64,000 nucleotides of DNA from Nomia melanderi (Eukaryota > Arthropoda > Insecta > Hymenoptera > Halictidae): positions 434,001-498,000 of the forward strand of contig NW_027475170.1 in the NCBI RefSeq assembly GCF_051020985.1, in the 5' to 3' direction. Below are positions 62,881 through 64,000 of the stretch, one piece after another; the stretch's first letter is position 1, and each line of letters opens with the position of its first letter. Made by a program: the position numbers and the translations under genes. The notes under the pieces are model-generated. The model saw only the letters and a list, made by a program, of their open reading frames with translations. It did not search any database and was not told the origin of the DNA.

Positions 62881-63977
62881 TATATATCTGGTGATATCTT
62901 GAGTGCTATTAGAGATAGCGCAATAAACCAAAGTGCATTGTCTGCAGCAGGCCCTGGCGCATGAGTCTGTGCAGCGGGAACGACGTCGGACCACCAGGGG
63001 CCGAGAAAACCACCGTCTCATGGGGTCGGACACTCAGGGTCAGGGAAAAATCCAATATATATCTGGTGATATCTCGGGTGCTATTACAGATAGCGCAATA
63101 AATCAAAGTGCATTGTCTGTAGGAGGCCCTGGCGCATGAATCTGTGCAGCGGGAACGACCTCGGACCACCAGGGGCCGAGAATACTACCGTCTTATGGGG
63201 CCGGACTGTCAGGGTCAGGGAAAAATCCAATATATATCTGGTGATATCTCGGGTGCTATTACAGATAGCGCAATAAATCAAAGTGCATTGCCTGTAGGAG
63301 GCACTGGCGAATGAATCTGTGCAGCAGGAACGACCTCGGACCACCAGGCGCCGAGAAAATTACAGATATTCGGAATCCGTCACAGAAGGTCATGTAAAAA
63401 TCCAGCATATATCTGGTGATCTCTCGGGTGCTATTAGAGATAGCGCAATAAATCAAAGTGCATTGTTTGTAGGAGGCCCTGGCGCATGAATCTGTGCAGC
63501 GGGAACGACCTCGTGCCACCAGGGGCCGAGAAAAATACCGTCTCATGGGGCCGGACTGTCAGGGTCAGGGAAAAATCCAATATATATCTGGTGATATCTC
63601 GGGTGCTATTACAGATAGCGCAATAAATCAAAGTGCATTGTCTGTAGGAGGCCCTGGCGCATGAATCTGTGCAGCGGGAACGACCTCGGACCACCAGGGG
63701 CCGAGAATACTACCGTCTTATGGGGCCGGACTGTCAGGGTCAGGGAAAAATCCAATATATATCTGGTGATATCTTGAGTGCTATTAGAGATAGCGCAATA
63801 AACCAAAGTGCATTGTCTGCAGCAGGCCCTGGCGCATGAGTCTGTGCAGCGGGAACGACGTCGGACCACCAGGGGCCGAGAAAACCACCGTCTCATGGGG
63901 TCGGACACTCAGGGTCAGGGAAAAATCCAATATATATCTGGTGATATCTCGGGTGCTATTACAGATAGCGAAATAAA
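62881..63977 (+). repeat. Five-monomer (875-bp) duplication
   Basis: 62881-63102 is matched by 63756-63977, both with ATATCTTGAGTGCTATT, CAGCAGGCCCTGGCG, ATGAGTCTG and GACGTCGG. A third copy is at about 60430-60650. A further pair (60946 and 62521, 1,575 bp apart) shares TCTAATATAGATCTGG. Confidence 0.8.
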
Positions 63978-64000
63978 TCAAAGTGCATTGTCTGCAGGAG

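Larger units (their letters stand above)
50983..64000 (+). repeat. 175-bp satellite array, right block (about 74.4 monomers)
   Basis: The same satellite, in the same orientation as the left block, resumes directly after the retrotransposon with ATATATATGG, which is the continuation of the AT tract broken at 45236. It continues to the window end in the middle of a monomer. From about 57.6 kb the monomers resemble those of 7-21 kb, with frequent GGACTGTCAGGG in place of GGACACTCAGGG and AAAATCACCGTC in place of AAAACCACCGTC. Type B monomers are frequent here: near 51110, 52330, 53032, 53387, 55130, 58105, 58275, 58805, 59155, 60032, 61082, 61435, 62665 and 63357. No non-satellite DNA was seen in this block. 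Confidence 0.97.

Noticed and set aside
101..64000. Hundreds of open frames of 60-144 codons in the satellite, in families such as MNYLQEALAHESVQRERPRTT (plus) and MVYCAISNSTRDITRYILDF (minus).
   Set aside because: They recur at 175-bp steps simply because the monomer has few stops in those frames. 175 is not a multiple of three, so frames rotate between monomers. Changes hit all codon positions, frames overlap on both strands, and no start or stop context is kept. A codon-position test on aligned monomers would be decisive.
1..64000. CENP-B box in the monomer, suggested by GCAGCGGGAACG.
   Set aside because: The required TTCG and A at the correct spacing before CGGG are missing on both strands.
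1..64000. G-quadruplex potential from GGGG, GGGG, GGG, GGG runs.
   Set aside because: Loops of about 25 and 12 nt between the first runs make a stable quadruplex unlikely.

Overview
The window is almost entirely one tandem satellite array with a single LTR retrotransposon inserted in it. A monomer of 175 bp (52.6 % GC in my by-eye consensus, which I phase from the motif CCTCGGACCACCAGGGGCC at base 1) repeats head-to-tail in the same orientation from base 1 to 45236 and again from 50983 to 64000. That is about 58.2 kb and about 332 monomers, and the array runs off both ends. I found no unrelated DNA inside the satellite and no host gene. Monomer phase is kept almost perfectly: 258 monomers fit the left block with 9 nt of drift. 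Much of the small drift comes from length changes in an AT dinucleotide tract.

The array is not uniform. About 35 monomers (roughly one in ten) carry a diverged 46-bp block (type B, recognised by AAAATTACAG and GGTCATGTAAAAATCC). Diagnostic variants also cluster regionally. Many groups of monomers are copied at multiples of 175 bp: 1, 3, 4, 5, 7, 9, 12, 16, 17, 21, 23/24, 50 and 72 monomers. The clearest is a perfect 2,100-bp (12-monomer) tandem duplication at about 30954-35164. No single higher-order period dominates, so the array looks like the product of many irregular recent exchanges.

The retrotransposon (45237-50982, 5,746 bp, minus strand) is a Ty3/gypsy (Metaviridae) element. It has two 297-bp LTRs that differ at two bases, a 21-nt primer-binding site matching the 3' end of a tRNA-Leu, a polypurine tract, a gag frame with a CCHC knuckle, and an intact pol frame (protease, RT, RNase H, integrase with GPY/F module; no chromodomain, no env). 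Gag and pol overlap in a -1 arrangement with two correctly phased slippery heptamers. The gag frame opens inside the 5' LTR and reads through the primer-binding site. One in-frame TAA at 50207-50209 splits gag, so this copy is probably not autonomous although it is young.

The host is a eukaryote, most likely an animal and plausibly an arthropod. The reasons are the style of the Ty3/gypsy Pol and Gag, the tRNA-Leu primer, and a satellite that keeps about nine CpGs per monomer. I cannot name the species. A monomer length near that of a nucleosome plus linker, and the size of the array, suggest centromeric, pericentromeric or subtelomeric heterochromatin; this is inference only. The many short open frames in the satellite are by-products of the repeat and I do not call them genes.
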